64,000 bases of DNA from Anaerolineales bacterium (GTDB lineage: Bacteria; Chloroflexota; Anaerolineae; 4572-78; J111), in the NCBI GenBank assembly GCA_020634935.1, contig JACKAT010000008.1, positions 62,001-126,000 on the forward strand, given 5' to 3'. The notes below the pieces were generated by a model, which was not told the origin of the DNA, made no database searches, and worked only from the letters and a program-made list of their open reading frames with translations. The position numbers were made by a program, and so were the translations under genes. Below, in pieces: positions 1 through 10,400 of the stretch (position 1 is the stretch's first letter; each line of letters begins with the position of its first letter).

Positions 1-1116
1 ATGAAAGCTGTCGTCATGGCGGGTGGTCTTGGGTCACGTCTACACCCTTTAACCGCCAAACGCCCCAAACCTATGGTGCCTTTAGTTAATAAGCCGGTAT
101 TGTTCCATATTTTGAACTTGCTTAAACATCACAACATTACTGAGGTGGTAATTACCGTTAGACACATGGCTCATCACGTTCAAGAACACTTCGGTGATGG
201 CAGCCAGTTGGGGTTAAATATTCGCTATGCGATTGAAGAAGCCCCCTTGGGAACAGCCGGTGGGGTAAAAAACGCAGAACGATATCTTGATAAAGAACCT
301 TTTCTAGTCATTAGCAGCGATATCGTAACAGATATCGACCTATCTAATTTACTCCAATATCATCGTGAAAAACAAGCAGCCGTAACTATGGCTCTAAAGC
401 GGGTGAGTAATCCCAAAGGTTATGGTGTGGTTGTGCTCGACACTAAAGGCGGGATTCGTCAATTGCTAGAAAAACCCGAGCCGAGCCAAATAACGTCAAA
501 TATAGTGAACACCGGTATTTACATTTTGGAGCCGGATGTTCTGAATTATATGCAAGCCGATACTAAGTACGACTTCTCATACGATATCTTCCCCGCCCTT
601 TTAGAAGATGAAGCCCCAGTATTTGGCTATTTAGCCAATCGATATTGGCGTGATATTGGAACCATTCAGAGTTATGAACAGGCTGTGGTTGATGTCTTAA
701 ATGGCAAAGTTAGCCACATTAATTTAGGAAACAAGCTTAGCAGTAACGTCTGGGTGGGGCGGGATGTATCCATTGCCAGTGATGTCTGTCTTTTTGGGCC
801 AATTTATTTAGGTGATAACGTCAAAATAAAAAAAGGGGCTACCCTTTACGGCCCTACGGTCATTCATGAGGGCAGTATCATTGACCGTAAAGCCTGGATC
901 AGGCACTCTATTATTGACCAGGAAAGTTATATTGGGAAAGAGACCACGGTTTACCAAAGCATTGTTTCCCAAAAAAGTCATGTAGAGTCAGACGCGGTTG
1001 TTATTCGAAAGCTGGTTCACGATGAAACTCCTGTTGGTACAGCCAATTCTTTGCTCCATTCACCTTATACCTCTCTCAAAGAGCGATTAATGACCGGCTA
1101 TAGCTATAGTTTTTAG
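1..1116 (+). CDS. NDP-sugar pyrophosphorylase (mannose-1-P guanylyltransferase-like) with left-handed beta-helix tail
   Basis: Sugar-1-phosphate nucleotidyltransferase, making an NDP-sugar for cell-wall or polysaccharide synthesis. The N-terminus has the nucleotide-binding signature AGGLGSRLHPLTAKRPKPMV (residues 8-27) and a metal-binding aspartate in ISSDIVTDID (about 104-113). From about residue 240 the chain has hexapeptide-like repeats typical of a left-handed beta-helix, as in GDP-mannose or glucose-1-phosphate nucleotidyltransferases. The 371-residue length fits the family. The first ATG is base 1 of the window; the residues after it match the usual family N-terminus, so the gene is probably complete, but its promoter lies outside. 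Nucleotide and sugar specificity (GDP-mannose or dTDP/ADP-glucose) cannot be decided by eye. Confidence 0.85.
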   Translation: MKAVVMAGGLGSRLHPLTAKRPKPMVPLVNKPVLFHILNLLKHHNITEVVITVRHMAHHVQEHFGDGSQLGLNIRYAIEEAPLGTAGGVKNAERYLDKEPFLVISSDIVTDIDLSNLLQYHREKQAAVTMALKRVSNPKGYGVVVLDTKGGIRQLLEKPEPSQITSNIVNTGIYILEPDVLNYMQADTKYDFSYDIFPALLEDEAPVFGYLANRYWRDIGTIQSYEQAVVDVLNGKVSHINLGNKLSSNVWVGRDVSIASDVCLFGPIYLGDNVKIKKGATLYGPTVIHEGSIIDRKAWIRHSIIDQESYIGKETTVYQSIVSQKSHVESDAVVIRKLVHDETPVGTANSLLHSPYTSLKERLMTGYSYSF

Positions 1117-1139
1117 CCCATTCGTTTACCGAGCTAAGT

Positions 1140-1190
1140 AATATAAAAAGGCTCCAAGGGAACGGTCATCCCTTGGAGCCTTTTTATATT
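1140..1190. terminator. Bidirectional intrinsic terminator
   Basis: A 22-bp perfect stem (1140-1161 with 1169-1190) with a 7-base loop carries A-runs on the left and T-runs on the right. It sits between two convergent genes and can therefore stop transcription from both strands. Confidence 0.9.
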
Positions 1191-1204
1191 AAAACCTTAT
1201 GCCG

Positions 1205-3472
1205 TCAGATCGCTCGCTCAAGGGCTTGCCGCATCAAAATTTGATGAGCGTTATCTTCCGTTTGAGCCCCCGTGGCCCGCCGCAAACGATACTGGCCGTT
1301 AGCCTCAAGATCCCAGGCCAACCGGTTATCGTTAAGAGCGATGTTAAGCAGTTGAATCAGCCGTTCTTGCAGCGACGGATTCTCCACCGGTACGGATAGC
1401 TCTACCCGCTCCGAAAGATTACGATTACGCCAGTCGGCGCTGCCGATGAGGGTAATCGGTTGGTTGTTGTTGTGGAAGTAGAAGATCCGATCATGCTCTA
1501 AGAAACGGCCCAAAATACTGACGATGCGGATATTGTCGCTATACCCTTTTAATCCCGGCCGCAAACGGCTGTGTCCCCGAATAATCAAGTCGATTTGCAC
1601 ACCTGCCTGGGAAGCCCGATAAAGCTCCCGGATAGTGCCGACATCGTCCAAGGCGTTCATTTTAGCGATGATGCGCCCGCTGCCATGCTGTTTCTGAAAT
1701 TCAATCTCCCGGTTAATGTATTCATAAATCTTAGTACGCATATCTCGGGGCGCGACAATCGCTTTTTTGTAGGGTTGCTCCGGGGCGTAGCCGGTCAGAT
1801 AGTGAAACAGATTAACCATATCGCGGCCAATAATCGGGTCGCAGGTTACCAAGCCTAAATCAGTGTAGAGCCGGGCGGTTTTGGAGTGATAATTGCCGGT
1901 GCCCATATGGCAGTAAGTTCGAGGCCCGCCTTTTTCCTGGCGAACAATCAACGTTGCCTTAGCATGAATTTTCAAGCCAACCAGCCCATAGGCCACGTGA
2001 ACCCCCGCCTGCTCCAGCATATGCCCCCACTCGATATTATTGGCCTCGTCAAAGCGCGCCTTGACCTCCACTAAAACCGCGACCTGTTTGCCTCTTTCGG
2101 CGGCTTTCACCAAGGCTTTGATGATGGGCGACTCATCGGATGTACGGTACAGGGTCTGTTTGATGGCCAAGACCTTTTCATCGTTGGCGGCTTCTTCCAC
2201 CAGTCGTTGGATGGTTGTGGCAAATGAATCGTAGGGATGGTGCACTAAGATATCGCCTCGACGAATGATCGCGAAAACATCCTCTTTAGAGGTTTCGTCA
2301 TCGTCTAAGGCGACAAACGGCTTCGGGTTGACCGGCTCCCACGGCTCATACTTAAACTCAGGAAAATCTAAATTGGCAATATCAAAGCAGGCGGTTAAAT
2401 CAACGAGACCATCAACCTCGTAGATGTCATCCTCTTTCAAACCCAATTCGCGGGTCAGTAAATCGCGCACCACGGACGGCGCTTGTGTATCAATCTCCAA
2501 GCGGACAACCGGCGCAAACCGGCGCTCTCGCAGTTCTTCGGAAATCATGGATAGCAGGTCGGCGGCTTCTTCTTCATCGCGTCGCAAATCGGCATTGCGA
2601 GTAATGCGGAAGGGGTAGGCGCCCAGAATTTCCATGCCGGGAAAGAGGTCGCCTATATGTTCCTTGATCAACTGTTCAACCGGTAAAAAACATCCCTTTT
2701 TATCAGGGTCGTCGCTATGGATCGGCAACCACCGGCCCAGATTCGTCGGCATCTTCAAGCGAGCAAAATGTTTTTTCTTCTGCTTACGGTCTTGCAAAAT
2801 AATGGCTAATGATAGACTCAAGTTGGATAGAAACGGAAAGGGGCGGCCGGGATCGACGGCCAACGGGGTCAGAATAGGGTAAATCTGATTTTGGAAATAG
2901 TCATACATGTCCTGGCGCTGTTGATCGTTCAAATCGGCATAGTTATAAATGTAAATACCGGCTTGTTGGCGCAACGCCGTCTTCAACTCATTTTCCCACG
3001 TCTCGGTCATTGATCGGTGCATCACTAAGAACGCTTGGGTAATCATCGACAACTGCTCGGTGGGGGTTCGCCCATCAGGCGAAAGATCATGGACGCCCGC
3101 CGCCTCCTGACGCTTGAGACCGCCCACCCGCTTTTGACAAAATTCGTCCATGTTGCTGGCGGTGATGGCCACAAAGCGAACACGCTCCAGCAGAGGCGTA
3201 CGTTCATCGAGCGCCAGGTACAGCACTCGCCAATTAAAATCGATCCAGCCCAATTCTCGATTGAAATAGAGGGCCGGATGATTTAGATCGGCCTCAGGCG
3301 GAACATCCTGAGGGATGACCGCTCGTGGGACGGATACAACAGTCCGCTCATCTTCATTGGGCGCCTCTAAGTCAACCGATTGTTTTAAGCGGCTGCCGCC
3401 ATTTGCCCTCGGTTGACTTGATTGAGCCGCAGATACCGCTTCCGGCTTGTTATCCAACACAGCATCGGCCAT
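1205..3472 (-). CDS. ppk1: Polyphosphate kinase 1
   Basis: Reversibly transfers the ATP gamma-phosphate to a growing polyphosphate chain. The 755-residue protein has the PPK1 layout: N-terminal domain after a low-complexity leader of about 60 residues, helical head domain, and two phospholipase-D-like C-terminal domains. The autophosphorylated histidine is in LKIHAKATLIVR (H503) and the second catalytic histidine in GRFLEHDRIFYF (H660); HMGTGNYHSKTARLYTDLG between them is also family-typical. The ATG is preceded at normal spacing by GGAG. It converges on the nucleotidyltransferase with a shared terminator between them. The acidic N-terminal leader is longer than in E. coli and not conserved by eye. 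Confidence 0.95.
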   Translation of the reverse strand: MADAVLDNKPEAVSAAQSSQPRANGGSRLKQSVDLEAPNEDERTVVSVPRAVIPQDVPPEADLNHPALYFNRELGWIDFNWRVLYLALDERTPLLERVRFVAITASNMDEFCQKRVGGLKRQEAAGVHDLSPDGRTPTEQLSMITQAFLVMHRSMTETWENELKTALRQQAGIYIYNYADLNDQQRQDMYDYFQNQIYPILTPLAVDPGRPFPFLSNLSLSLAIILQDRKQKKKHFARLKMPTNLGRWLPIHSDDPDKKGCFLPVEQLIKEHIGDLFPGMEILGAYPFRITRNADLRRDEEEAADLLSMISEELRERRFAPVVRLEIDTQAPSVVRDLLTRELGLKEDDIYEVDGLVDLTACFDIANLDFPEFKYEPWEPVNPKPFVALDDDETSKEDVFAIIRRGDILVHHPYDSFATTIQRLVEEAANDEKVLAIKQTLYRTSDESPIIKALVKAAERGKQVAVLVEVKARFDEANNIEWGHMLEQAGVHVAYGLVGLKIHAKATLIVRQEKGGPRTYCHMGTGNYHSKTARLYTDLGLVTCDPIIGRDMVNLFHYLTGYAPEQPYKKAIVAPRDMRTKIYEYINREIEFQKQHGSGRIIAKMNALDDVGTIRELYRASQAGVQIDLIIRGHSRLRPGLKGYSDNIRIVSILGRFLEHDRIFYFHNNNQPITLIGSADWRNRNLSERVELSVPVENPSLQERLIQLLNIALNDNRLAWDLEANGQYRLRRATGAQTEDNAHQILMRQALERAI

Positions 3473-3693
3473 GTCATCATCTCCATTGAAATCAGTTGCC
3501 TAAAAAATAGGGGAGCTTAATAATAACAAACTTCAGCCATTTCTCAAAAATTCCCTAATCGCCGCCGAAACAGCCCGGCCGCTGAAAAACCACTGCCATG
3601 AAGTTAAGCCGGGAAAGTGAATTGCGCCCTTAAAATTTAGGCCGAACCCGGCTGAATCGCCGTTCAACGGCGTCCCTGGCCAAATTTTTCACT
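3473..3693. other. Intergenic spacer upstream of ppk1
   Basis: About 220 bases with no credible gene. It holds the ppk1 ribosome-binding site near 3482-3486 and presumably its promoter; a small CGCCGTT/AACGGCG hairpin lies near 3648-3662. It leads directly into the tandem array. Confidence 0.5.
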
Positions 3694-4331
3694 GAATCTG
3701 ATCAGACTTGCTAATTCTTTTCAACACTTTTCCCATGAATCAATAGAAAATCGCGAGTCGCTGCCAAACTTTCCGTGAATCCGATAGGAAAATCGCAAGC
3801 CGCTCCAAATTTTCCAACGAATCTTATAAGATTCGCCAATTCTTTCAAACACTTTTCCATAATTCGATAGAAAATCGCGAGTCGCTGCCAAACTTTCCGC
3901 GAATCCGATAGGAAATGGCCGAGTCGATCTAATTTTTCCAACGAATCTTATAATACTAGCCAATTCTTTCAAACTTTTTCCCATAATTCGATAGGAAATG
4001 GCCGAGTCGTCTTTAGACCTTGGCCGAATCCTATCGGAAAATGGGAATCCTCAACAAGGGGTTGGCCGAATCCTATCGAAAAATGGGAATCCTCGACAAG
4101 GGGTTGGCCGAATCCTATCGAAAAATGGGAATCCTTGAAGAGGGATTGGCCGAATCCTATCGGAAATGCCGGACCTTGGTCGAGCCATCGCCTGAGTCCG
4201 ATAGGAAAAGGAGAATCCCTGAGCCGGGTGTGACCGAATCCTATCGGAAACACTGAATCTTTTTCAGGCGTACGCCCGAATCCTATCGGAAACGCCCGAT
4301 CGTTTTCTCGACCCCGGCCGAATCCCCAAGG
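3694..4331. repeat. Tandem array A: about 15 degenerate units of 40-43 bases
   Basis: Each unit begins with a conserved block close to GAATCCTATCGGAAA followed by about 27 variable bases; most units are 42 bases, some 40, 41 or 43. Unit starts include 3694, 3737 and then roughly every 42 bases to 4320. The three most similar units lie between about 4019 and 4150. The decamer core appears as TCCTATCGGA in most units and as its reverse complement TCCGATAGGA in at least three, while the flanks keep their orientation. Because 42 is a multiple of three, the array is open on both strands with a 14-residue period (FPIGFG on the minus strand), but no start has a ribosome-binding site, so I treat it as non-coding. 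Confidence 0.85.
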
Positions 4332-4368
4332 TAGGGTGCATTTCACTTTCACGGCCGTTAAGTTAAGT

Positions 4369-5529
4369 TTAGCTAATAGCTTCGTTCAACGCATCCAGAA
4401 GAGACTGCTGTTTATGTGGCCCAAAACCTTGGGCGGCAGCCGCTTGCATAATCGGCTCCCAACTTGGAACGGGACGATCCTGCCAGGGAATACCAAACTG
4501 CTCGAATACGGCGGCGGTCTCCGGCCACTCGTCCACCACCAACCGCACCGCCATAAAGCCCTGGATGCCGCTGAGGGTCGATGCCTGGTCATCCCCCACA
4601 TCATTTTTACGCTTACTTTTCTCGACCTTAACCGCAGCAGTTTCAGACGCCACGCCTAACAAGCGGGCCATATTCTCACCCATAATCGCCGCATAAACGT
4701 CATCCGCTAACCCCAACGCCTCAATCTGCGTTAGAAACGGTCGAAAATCCGGCTCCGACTGCTGGCGGGGGCAAATCAACAGCGGATAATCTGAGCCATA
4801 CAAAATTTTGTGATAATCGATGCAGGCCAGCGCCACCGGAAAAATTTTCCGGGTGGGATACAGCAGCGGCGAGGCGGCGGTATCATACCAAACATTCTTC
4901 AGCGTCCGCCGCACCTTCACCATCAACTCATAGAAGATCAACCCGCCGCCCCAGTGAGCCAGGATTAGTTTGAGGTCAGGGTATTGCTCGGCCAGCCGGT
5001 AGTAATGGCGCAGCGGCGTGGTACTCTTGCCGGGGTAGTAGTGGCCAACCTCTTCGCTCACGTGGAGATTGAGCGGCAGGTCGTAATCGATACACGCCTC
5101 GACCAGCCGCCGAAAGTCAGGGTCATCGAGCGAGAACCCCTGAGCGTACGGATTTAATTCGCCCACCCCGCACAGCCCGCCATCGAGACACCGCCGCAGT
5201 TCATCCAGCGCCGCCTGACCCGCTTTCGGCTGGATAGCGGCAAAGGCCAGCACCCGCTCCGGCCAGCGGTTGACCACGGCCAGCACCTGGCTGTTGCGGT
5301 CCACGCTGGTTTCGTGTCGCTGCGGATACTCGCCTTGCATCACCACTCGGTCCACGCCGGCGCGATCCATATCATCGATCATCCGCTCGGCCGAAGCCCA
5401 GCCCTGGATCGACTTACCGGCCTCATCCGACGCCAGCAGCAGCCCCCAATACGGCTCTTGGCCGGTAAATTCGGCCAGCCGCTCTCGCCGTGAAGGCGGC
5501 ATATAATGGATGTGAGCATCGATGCGCAT
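4369..5529 (-). CDS. Amidohydrolase_2-family metal-dependent hydrolase with C-terminal DUF1858/ScdA-like domain
   Basis: TIM-barrel hydrolase or decarboxylase of the amidohydrolase-2 superfamily. Metal-ligand motifs are seen in order: DAHIHY at the N-terminus, LNLHVSEE, LILAHWGGG and ILYGSDYPL. After about residue 320 comes a short module (VDEWPETAAVFEQFGIPW) resembling the DUF1858/ScdA N-terminal domain, an uncommon fusion. I start at the ATG at 5529 because GGAGG lies 7-8 bases upstream; upstream in-frame codons lack such a site. Array A begins just beyond its stop. The substrate is unknown; members act on carboxylated aromatics, lactones or imidazolone-type compounds. Confidence 0.8.
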   Translation of the reverse strand: MRIDAHIHYMPPSRRERLAEFTGQEPYWGLLLASDEAGKSIQGWASAERMIDDMDRAGVDRVVMQGEYPQRHETSVDRNSQVLAVVNRWPERVLAFAAIQPKAGQAALDELRRCLDGGLCGVGELNPYAQGFSLDDPDFRRLVEACIDYDLPLNLHVSEEVGHYYPGKSTTPLRHYYRLAEQYPDLKLILAHWGGGLIFYELMVKVRRTLKNVWYDTAASPLLYPTRKIFPVALACIDYHKILYGSDYPLLICPRQQSEPDFRPFLTQIEALGLADDVYAAIMGENMARLLGVASETAAVKVEKSKRKNDVGDDQASTLSGIQGFMAVRLVVDEWPETAAVFEQFGIPWQDRPVPSWEPIMQAAAAQGFGPHKQQSLLDALNEAIS

Positions 5530-5836
5530 GATGTTGCCTCCAAATATGAACGGGTAGCACAACATTAAACCGTGGAGACGTGAGTACGACGGAAGATCGA
5601 CCAAATAATCGACAGAATTGACATGATTATCAAGATTTTATCGGTCATAATTCGGTAAATCGTGTTAATCCTGTCCAAATTTTTCTTCACCACGGTTTAG
5701 TGCAGAGCTAACTATGAACGTAGGCTAACGAAATATTACCAAACCACAATCCAAAACTCTCAACCACTTTTTGCATCCGGTTAAATTCGTGCTACCCTGC
5801 CTGGCTACACTATAATTCACAGAGAGGTTCTTCGCA
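5530..5836. other. Divergent intergenic region
   Basis: Separates the divergent amidohydrolase and shikimate-dehydrogenase-like genes. It contains the short-word inverted repeat listed separately. A perfect TATAAT lies at 5811-5816 upstream of the plus-strand gene, but without a recognisable -35 box at normal spacing. Confidence 0.4.
5611..5675. repeat. Short-word inverted repeat
   Basis: Arms GACAGAATTGACATGATTAT and ATCGTGTTAATCCTGTC pair imperfectly around an AT-rich loop. It is one of several intergenic hairpins in the window made from repeated short words. Confidence 0.5.
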
Positions 5837-6700
5837 ATGTCGCCAGAAGTCAATTATAAAGCCGAACTGGTCGGCGTTTTTGGCCACCCGGTGGCCGAAA
5901 ACCCGACCATTGTTATGCAAGAAGCCGGGTTTCGAGAATTGGGGTTAAATTGGCGCTACCTCAATATCGAAGTTTATCCCCAAGATTTAGCCGCCGCCAT
6001 GCAAGGGCTGCGCGCGATGAATATGCAAGGCATCAACTTGACCATTCCCCACAAAGTTGAGGTGCTTAAATATCTCGATGAAGTGGCCGGTGACGCCAAG
6101 CTGATGGGCGCGGTCAATACCGTTCGCCGTGAGGGCGACCGCCTCATCGGTGAGAATACCGACGGCAAAGGTTTTATCCGCGCGCTACGAGACGATGCCC
6201 AAATCGATCCCGCCGGCCAGCGGGTGGTTATTTTGGGCGCAGGCGGCGCGGCTAGAGCCATCGGAGTGGAGTTGGCTTTAGCCCAAGCGGCCCACATCAC
6301 CATTGTCAACCGAACCGTCCAACGCGGGCAGGATTTAGCCACCTTGATCAGTGAAAACACCCCTGCCCAGGCCAACTTCGCGCTGTGGGATGGCCCTTAT
6401 GCGGTCCCAAGCGAAACCAACATCCTGGTCAATGCTACGTCCATCGGTCTTTACCCCGATATCACGGCCAAACCCGAGCTGGATTACGACACCATCACCG
6501 CCGGCATGGTCGTTTGCGACGTCATCCCCAACCCGCCGCGCACGCCGTTTTTGCAGGCAGCCGAGACGCGGGGCGCTCGCGCGTTGGATGGCTTGGGTAT
6601 GCTGGTCTATCAAGGCGCGATTGCCTTCAAAATGTGGACCGGCTTCGACGCCCCGGTCGAGGTTATGCATCGAGCGCTAGCCGAGGTTTTTAACCCGTGA
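5837..6700 (+). CDS. Shikimate dehydrogenase-like enzyme (AroE family)
   Basis: NADP-dependent shikimate or quinate dehydrogenase family, 287 residues. Catalytic lysine and aspartate are present in NLTIPHKVEVL and GENTDGKGF; the Rossmann loop is ILGAGGAARAIG (about 133-144) and the NATSIGLYP motif follows. The N-terminal substrate loop is unusual: where AroE has HSxSPxxHN, this protein reads GHPVAENPTIVMQEAGF, so the two serines that bind the shikimate carboxylate appear absent. That argues for an AroE paralogue with another substrate, or relaxed recognition. It starts at an ATG after AGAGAGG. The MOSC gene follows 13 bases downstream, so the two are probably co-transcribed. Confidence 0.75.
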   Translation: MSPEVNYKAELVGVFGHPVAENPTIVMQEAGFRELGLNWRYLNIEVYPQDLAAAMQGLRAMNMQGINLTIPHKVEVLKYLDEVAGDAKLMGAVNTVRREGDRLIGENTDGKGFIRALRDDAQIDPAGQRVVILGAGGAARAIGVELALAQAAHITIVNRTVQRGQDLATLISENTPAQANFALWDGPYAVPSETNILVNATSIGLYPDITAKPELDYDTITAGMVVCDVIPNPPRTPFLQAAETRGARALDGLGMLVYQGAIAFKMWTGFDAPVEVMHRALAEVFNP

Positions 6701-6713
6701 GTAGGAGACACGC

Positions 6714-7358
6714 ATGAAACTGATTTCGATTAACGTTGGCCAACCCCGCCAAGTTGAATGGCACGGCCAAAAAGTGACGACCGGCATCTTCAAAGAACCG
6801 GTCGCCGGACCGGTGATGGTCCGCACGCTCAATCTTGAAGGCGATAAACAGGCGGATCTGTCCGTCCACGGCGGCATCGACAAAGCGGTCTATGCCTATC
6901 CGGCGGAGCATTACAATTACTGGCGCGGCGAACTGCCCGATATGGACCTGCCCTGGGGCATGTTCGGCGAAAACTTAACCATTGCAGGTCTGGTTGAGTC
7001 CGAAGTCAACATCGGCGACCATTTCCGGCTGGGTAACGCCGAACTAATCGCCACTCAGCCGCGCCTGCCTTGCTTCAAACTCGGCCTCAAATTTGGCCGC
7101 GACGACATGGTCAAGCGCTTTCTCGCCAGCCGCCGCACCGGAGTGTATTTCAAGGTGGTGCAGGAAGGCCAAATAAATCTCGGCGATGAATTAGAACTGC
7201 TGCGCCGCGATGAAAACGAGGTCACGATTGCCGATATTACCCGCCTCTTTGCCTTCGAAAAGGATGACCTGGCGACCCTCAAAAAGGTCGTCCGGCTTAG
7301 TGATCTGCCTGATGGCTGGCGCGACTACTTTCAGCAACAGATTGATAAACGTAGTTAA
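6714..7358 (+). CDS. MOSC-domain protein (YiiM-like)
   Basis: MOSC domains bind molybdenum cofactor and handle sulfur or N-hydroxylated compounds. The 214-residue protein has the GDKQADLSVHGGIDKAVYAY block, the GENLT motif, and the conserved cysteine in RLPCFKLGLKFG that would hold the cofactor or a persulfide; the C-terminal tail resembles the YiiM 3-alpha extension. GGAG precedes the ATG. A molybdenum enzyme is encoded in this window (36.9-40.6 kb), but the genes are far apart and no direct link is shown. Confidence 0.85.
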   Translation: MKLISINVGQPRQVEWHGQKVTTGIFKEPVAGPVMVRTLNLEGDKQADLSVHGGIDKAVYAYPAEHYNYWRGELPDMDLPWGMFGENLTIAGLVESEVNIGDHFRLGNAELIATQPRLPCFKLGLKFGRDDMVKRFLASRRTGVYFKVVQEGQINLGDELELLRRDENEVTIADITRLFAFEKDDLATLKKVVRLSDLPDGWRDYFQQQIDKRS

Positions 7359-7446
7359 TCCGACTGTTTTCAACGGAACTCCTTGACCCCTAACGGCGTC
7401 TATGTATCATAGAAACTAGACCAAACTTGGATCAAAGGAGCGCCTT

Positions 7447-10400
7447 ATGAGAAGAGAAAACCGTTGGAGATTGGAGACTGGAGATTGGAGATTAGGAACA
7501 CAAATGTCCTCTCCTATCTCCCCCACGTCCGCCCTATTCATCATTCATCATTCATTGTTCATCATTCTAGCTATTCTGCTCACCTTCACCGCCTGCACCC
7601 CTTCCACCGCCGCCAAAACCACCGACCCCACCCCGACCAGCCTACCATCAGCAACACCAACCACACCGCCCCCGCCCAAAGTGACCTACACCCCGGTCGA
7701 GCCGGGAACCGTGTCGCCGGTCATTGTGCAACGATTTCCCCGGCGCGGCGAGGAGTTGGCCGCCGATGGCACAATCGAGCTAATTTTTGATCGCGCCATG
7801 GATCAAGACGCCACGGCTGACGCCTTTACGCTTCAAACAGCGGCTGACCAGCCTCAAGAAATTGAAGGCGACATCACCTGGCCCGATGAGCGGACGATGC
7901 AGTTTACGCCGGTCCAACCGCTCGACCAGGACTCGAGCTACGATGTAATCTTAACTCAAGACGCTGTGGCTGACGACAGCGCACCTCTAGCCGAGCCATT
8001 TACCTTTCGCTTCAGCACGCCCGGTTTTCTGGAAGTGACCCAGGTTATCCCCGCCGACGGCACGACCGACGTGGAAACCAAGGCGACCATCACGGTGATG
8101 TTCAACCGGCCGGTGGTGCCGCTGACCTCGCTGGCGGAAGCCGAAAAGTTCCCGCAACCGCTTGAATTTGAGCCCGCTATTCCGGGCCGGGGCGAGTGGC
8201 TCAACACCTCGATCTATGTGTTCACACCGGACGGCGACCTGCCCGGCGGGATGACCTTCACCGCGCGGGTCAAAGCTGGGCTGACCGATGTCGCCGAAAA
8301 AACCGATCTACCCCACGACTTTGAATGGCGCTTCACCACCCAACCGCCCGAAGTTGTTTTCACCAGCCCGAACGACGGCCAAACCCTGGTTCCCATTGAA
8401 AATCCGATTCAAATCACCTTCAGCCAGCCGGTCGAGACCCAATCGGCTCAAGACAAATTCGAACTAACCGCCACAGGCAGCTTGTTCGGCGGCAGCGTCT
8501 CCGGCCAATTTGAAGTCATCAGCGAAACCTTGACCTTCACCCCCACCGAACCGCTCGAGTTCGATACGCGCTACAACGTGACCATCGATGCCGGCGTAAC
8601 CGGTGAGGCCGGCGGCAGCGGTATGGTCAGCCCGTACAGTTTCGGCTTTACCACCGTGCCTTTACCTCGCATCGTCGGCACCGAACCCGCCGACGGCGAT
8701 AACAACGCCTGGCCGTATACCGGTTTCACTATTCTCTTCAACACCCCCATCAATCCGGCTACCGTTATGAATCATGTCGAAATGATACCGCCGCTGCCCG
8801 TTACCCCGACGCTGGTCTACACCTCTTACTCGCCCTGGAACAACAGTTTTAACTTTAGTTTTGGCGCTCAACCATCAACCGCTTATGAGGTTCGCATTAG
8901 CCCCGGCATCGAAGACCCTTACGGCAACCAAACCGCCGAGAACCTGAACGTGCAGTTTCGTACTCAGCCCCTCCCGCCCGATTATCAACTTCGCATGCCT
9001 GATTTTGTCGGCACCTACGACGCCGCCTTACCGGCGAAGATGGTGGTTAGCTACGTCAACGTCAACACCCTCAATTTACGCCTCTACAAACTTAATAAAG
9101 ACGCTGTTTTTGATCCTTGGGAATGGAGCCGAGATAATCTACCCGCTTCATCGAATCTGGTGCGCGAATGGCAAGAAAAGCTCGAAGCGCCAACCAATCA
9201 GCAAGCTTTTCAGGTTATTGATCTGGTTGACGGCGGCGGCGCTCTCGATCCGGGTGTTTACCTGCTCGATACCGACTCGCCGCAATTTGGGAACGACAAT
9301 TATTACCACAACCATCGGCATGTACTTGTTGTCACCCATATTAATCTCACGCTCAAAACCGGACAGCGAGAAGCAATGGTTTGGGCCACCGGGCTAGCCG
9401 ATGGCGAACCGATTTCTGGTCAAGAAATTGTTTTCTACAACACCTCCCAACACCACCAAATTGAGACTGTCACGACTGACGGTGATGGCCTGGCTCGTGT
9501 TGATTTAACTCGAAATGATGGCGGCGGAATTGTCGCCTACATCGATGCCGAAGGCGATAATTTTAGCGCCGTATCCGAAAACTGGACACGCGGCATTAGC
9601 CCCTATGAGTTTGGGGTAGATTTTGCCCAGAGTCAGCCGAGCTATAATGTTCATATCTATACCGATCGACCGATCTACCGCCCCGGCCAAACCATTTACT
9701 TCAAAGGTATCATTCGTCGCGAAGATGACGTAGCGTTTAGTCGCCCCGATGTTGGCCAGGTTAAAATTACTGTTTTGGATGCCGCTTATGAAACCGTGTT
9801 AGAGAAAGAGGTTGAAGTTAGCCCAGCCGGTACTTTTAACGGCTCGGTCGATTTAGAAGAAGGCGCGTCTTTAGGAAATTACACAATTGGGGCTAGATTT
9901 GGCGCGAACTACATCGAGCAGTACGTCCAGGTGGCAGCCTATCGCCCGCCCGAATTCGAGGTCACGGTCGAACCGAGTGAGCCGGAACTCCTGCGCGGCG
10001 AAGACGTTGAAGCGACCATCCATACCAACTACTTCTTTGGCGGGCCGCTAGCCGGAGCCGACGTTACCTGGAACGTGCTGGCCGAAAGCTACCGCTTCGA
10101 TCCGCCTCAGTTGGGCGCCTACCGCTTCACCGACGCCGATGATCCCTACGTTTGCTTTGAATGCTGGTGGTGGCAATCCAACCCGTTCCCGCAGCCCATT
10201 CTCGACGGCAGCGGCGCGTCCGACGCCGCCGGCCAGTTGAGTCTGACGCTCGAAGGGCAGGAATTGGATGAAATCTTGGAAACCGGCAGCCAACGGTTAA
10301 CCATCGAAGCGAGCGCCACCGGTCCCGATAATCAGTTCATTTCAGGCCGGAGCAGCGTCGTCATCCATAAGGGCGACTACTACATCGGCCTCAGTCCGCA

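Noticed and set aside
3694..4331. CRISPR array
   Set aside because: The conserved part is only about 15 bases and itself degenerate, 'spacers' are partly repeated between units, and no cas genes are near.
3694..4352. Reading frames through array A with a 14-residue FPIGFG period
   Set aside because: No ribosome-binding site at any start, openness on several frames follows from the 42-base period, and the 41-base arrays elsewhere are clearly not coding.
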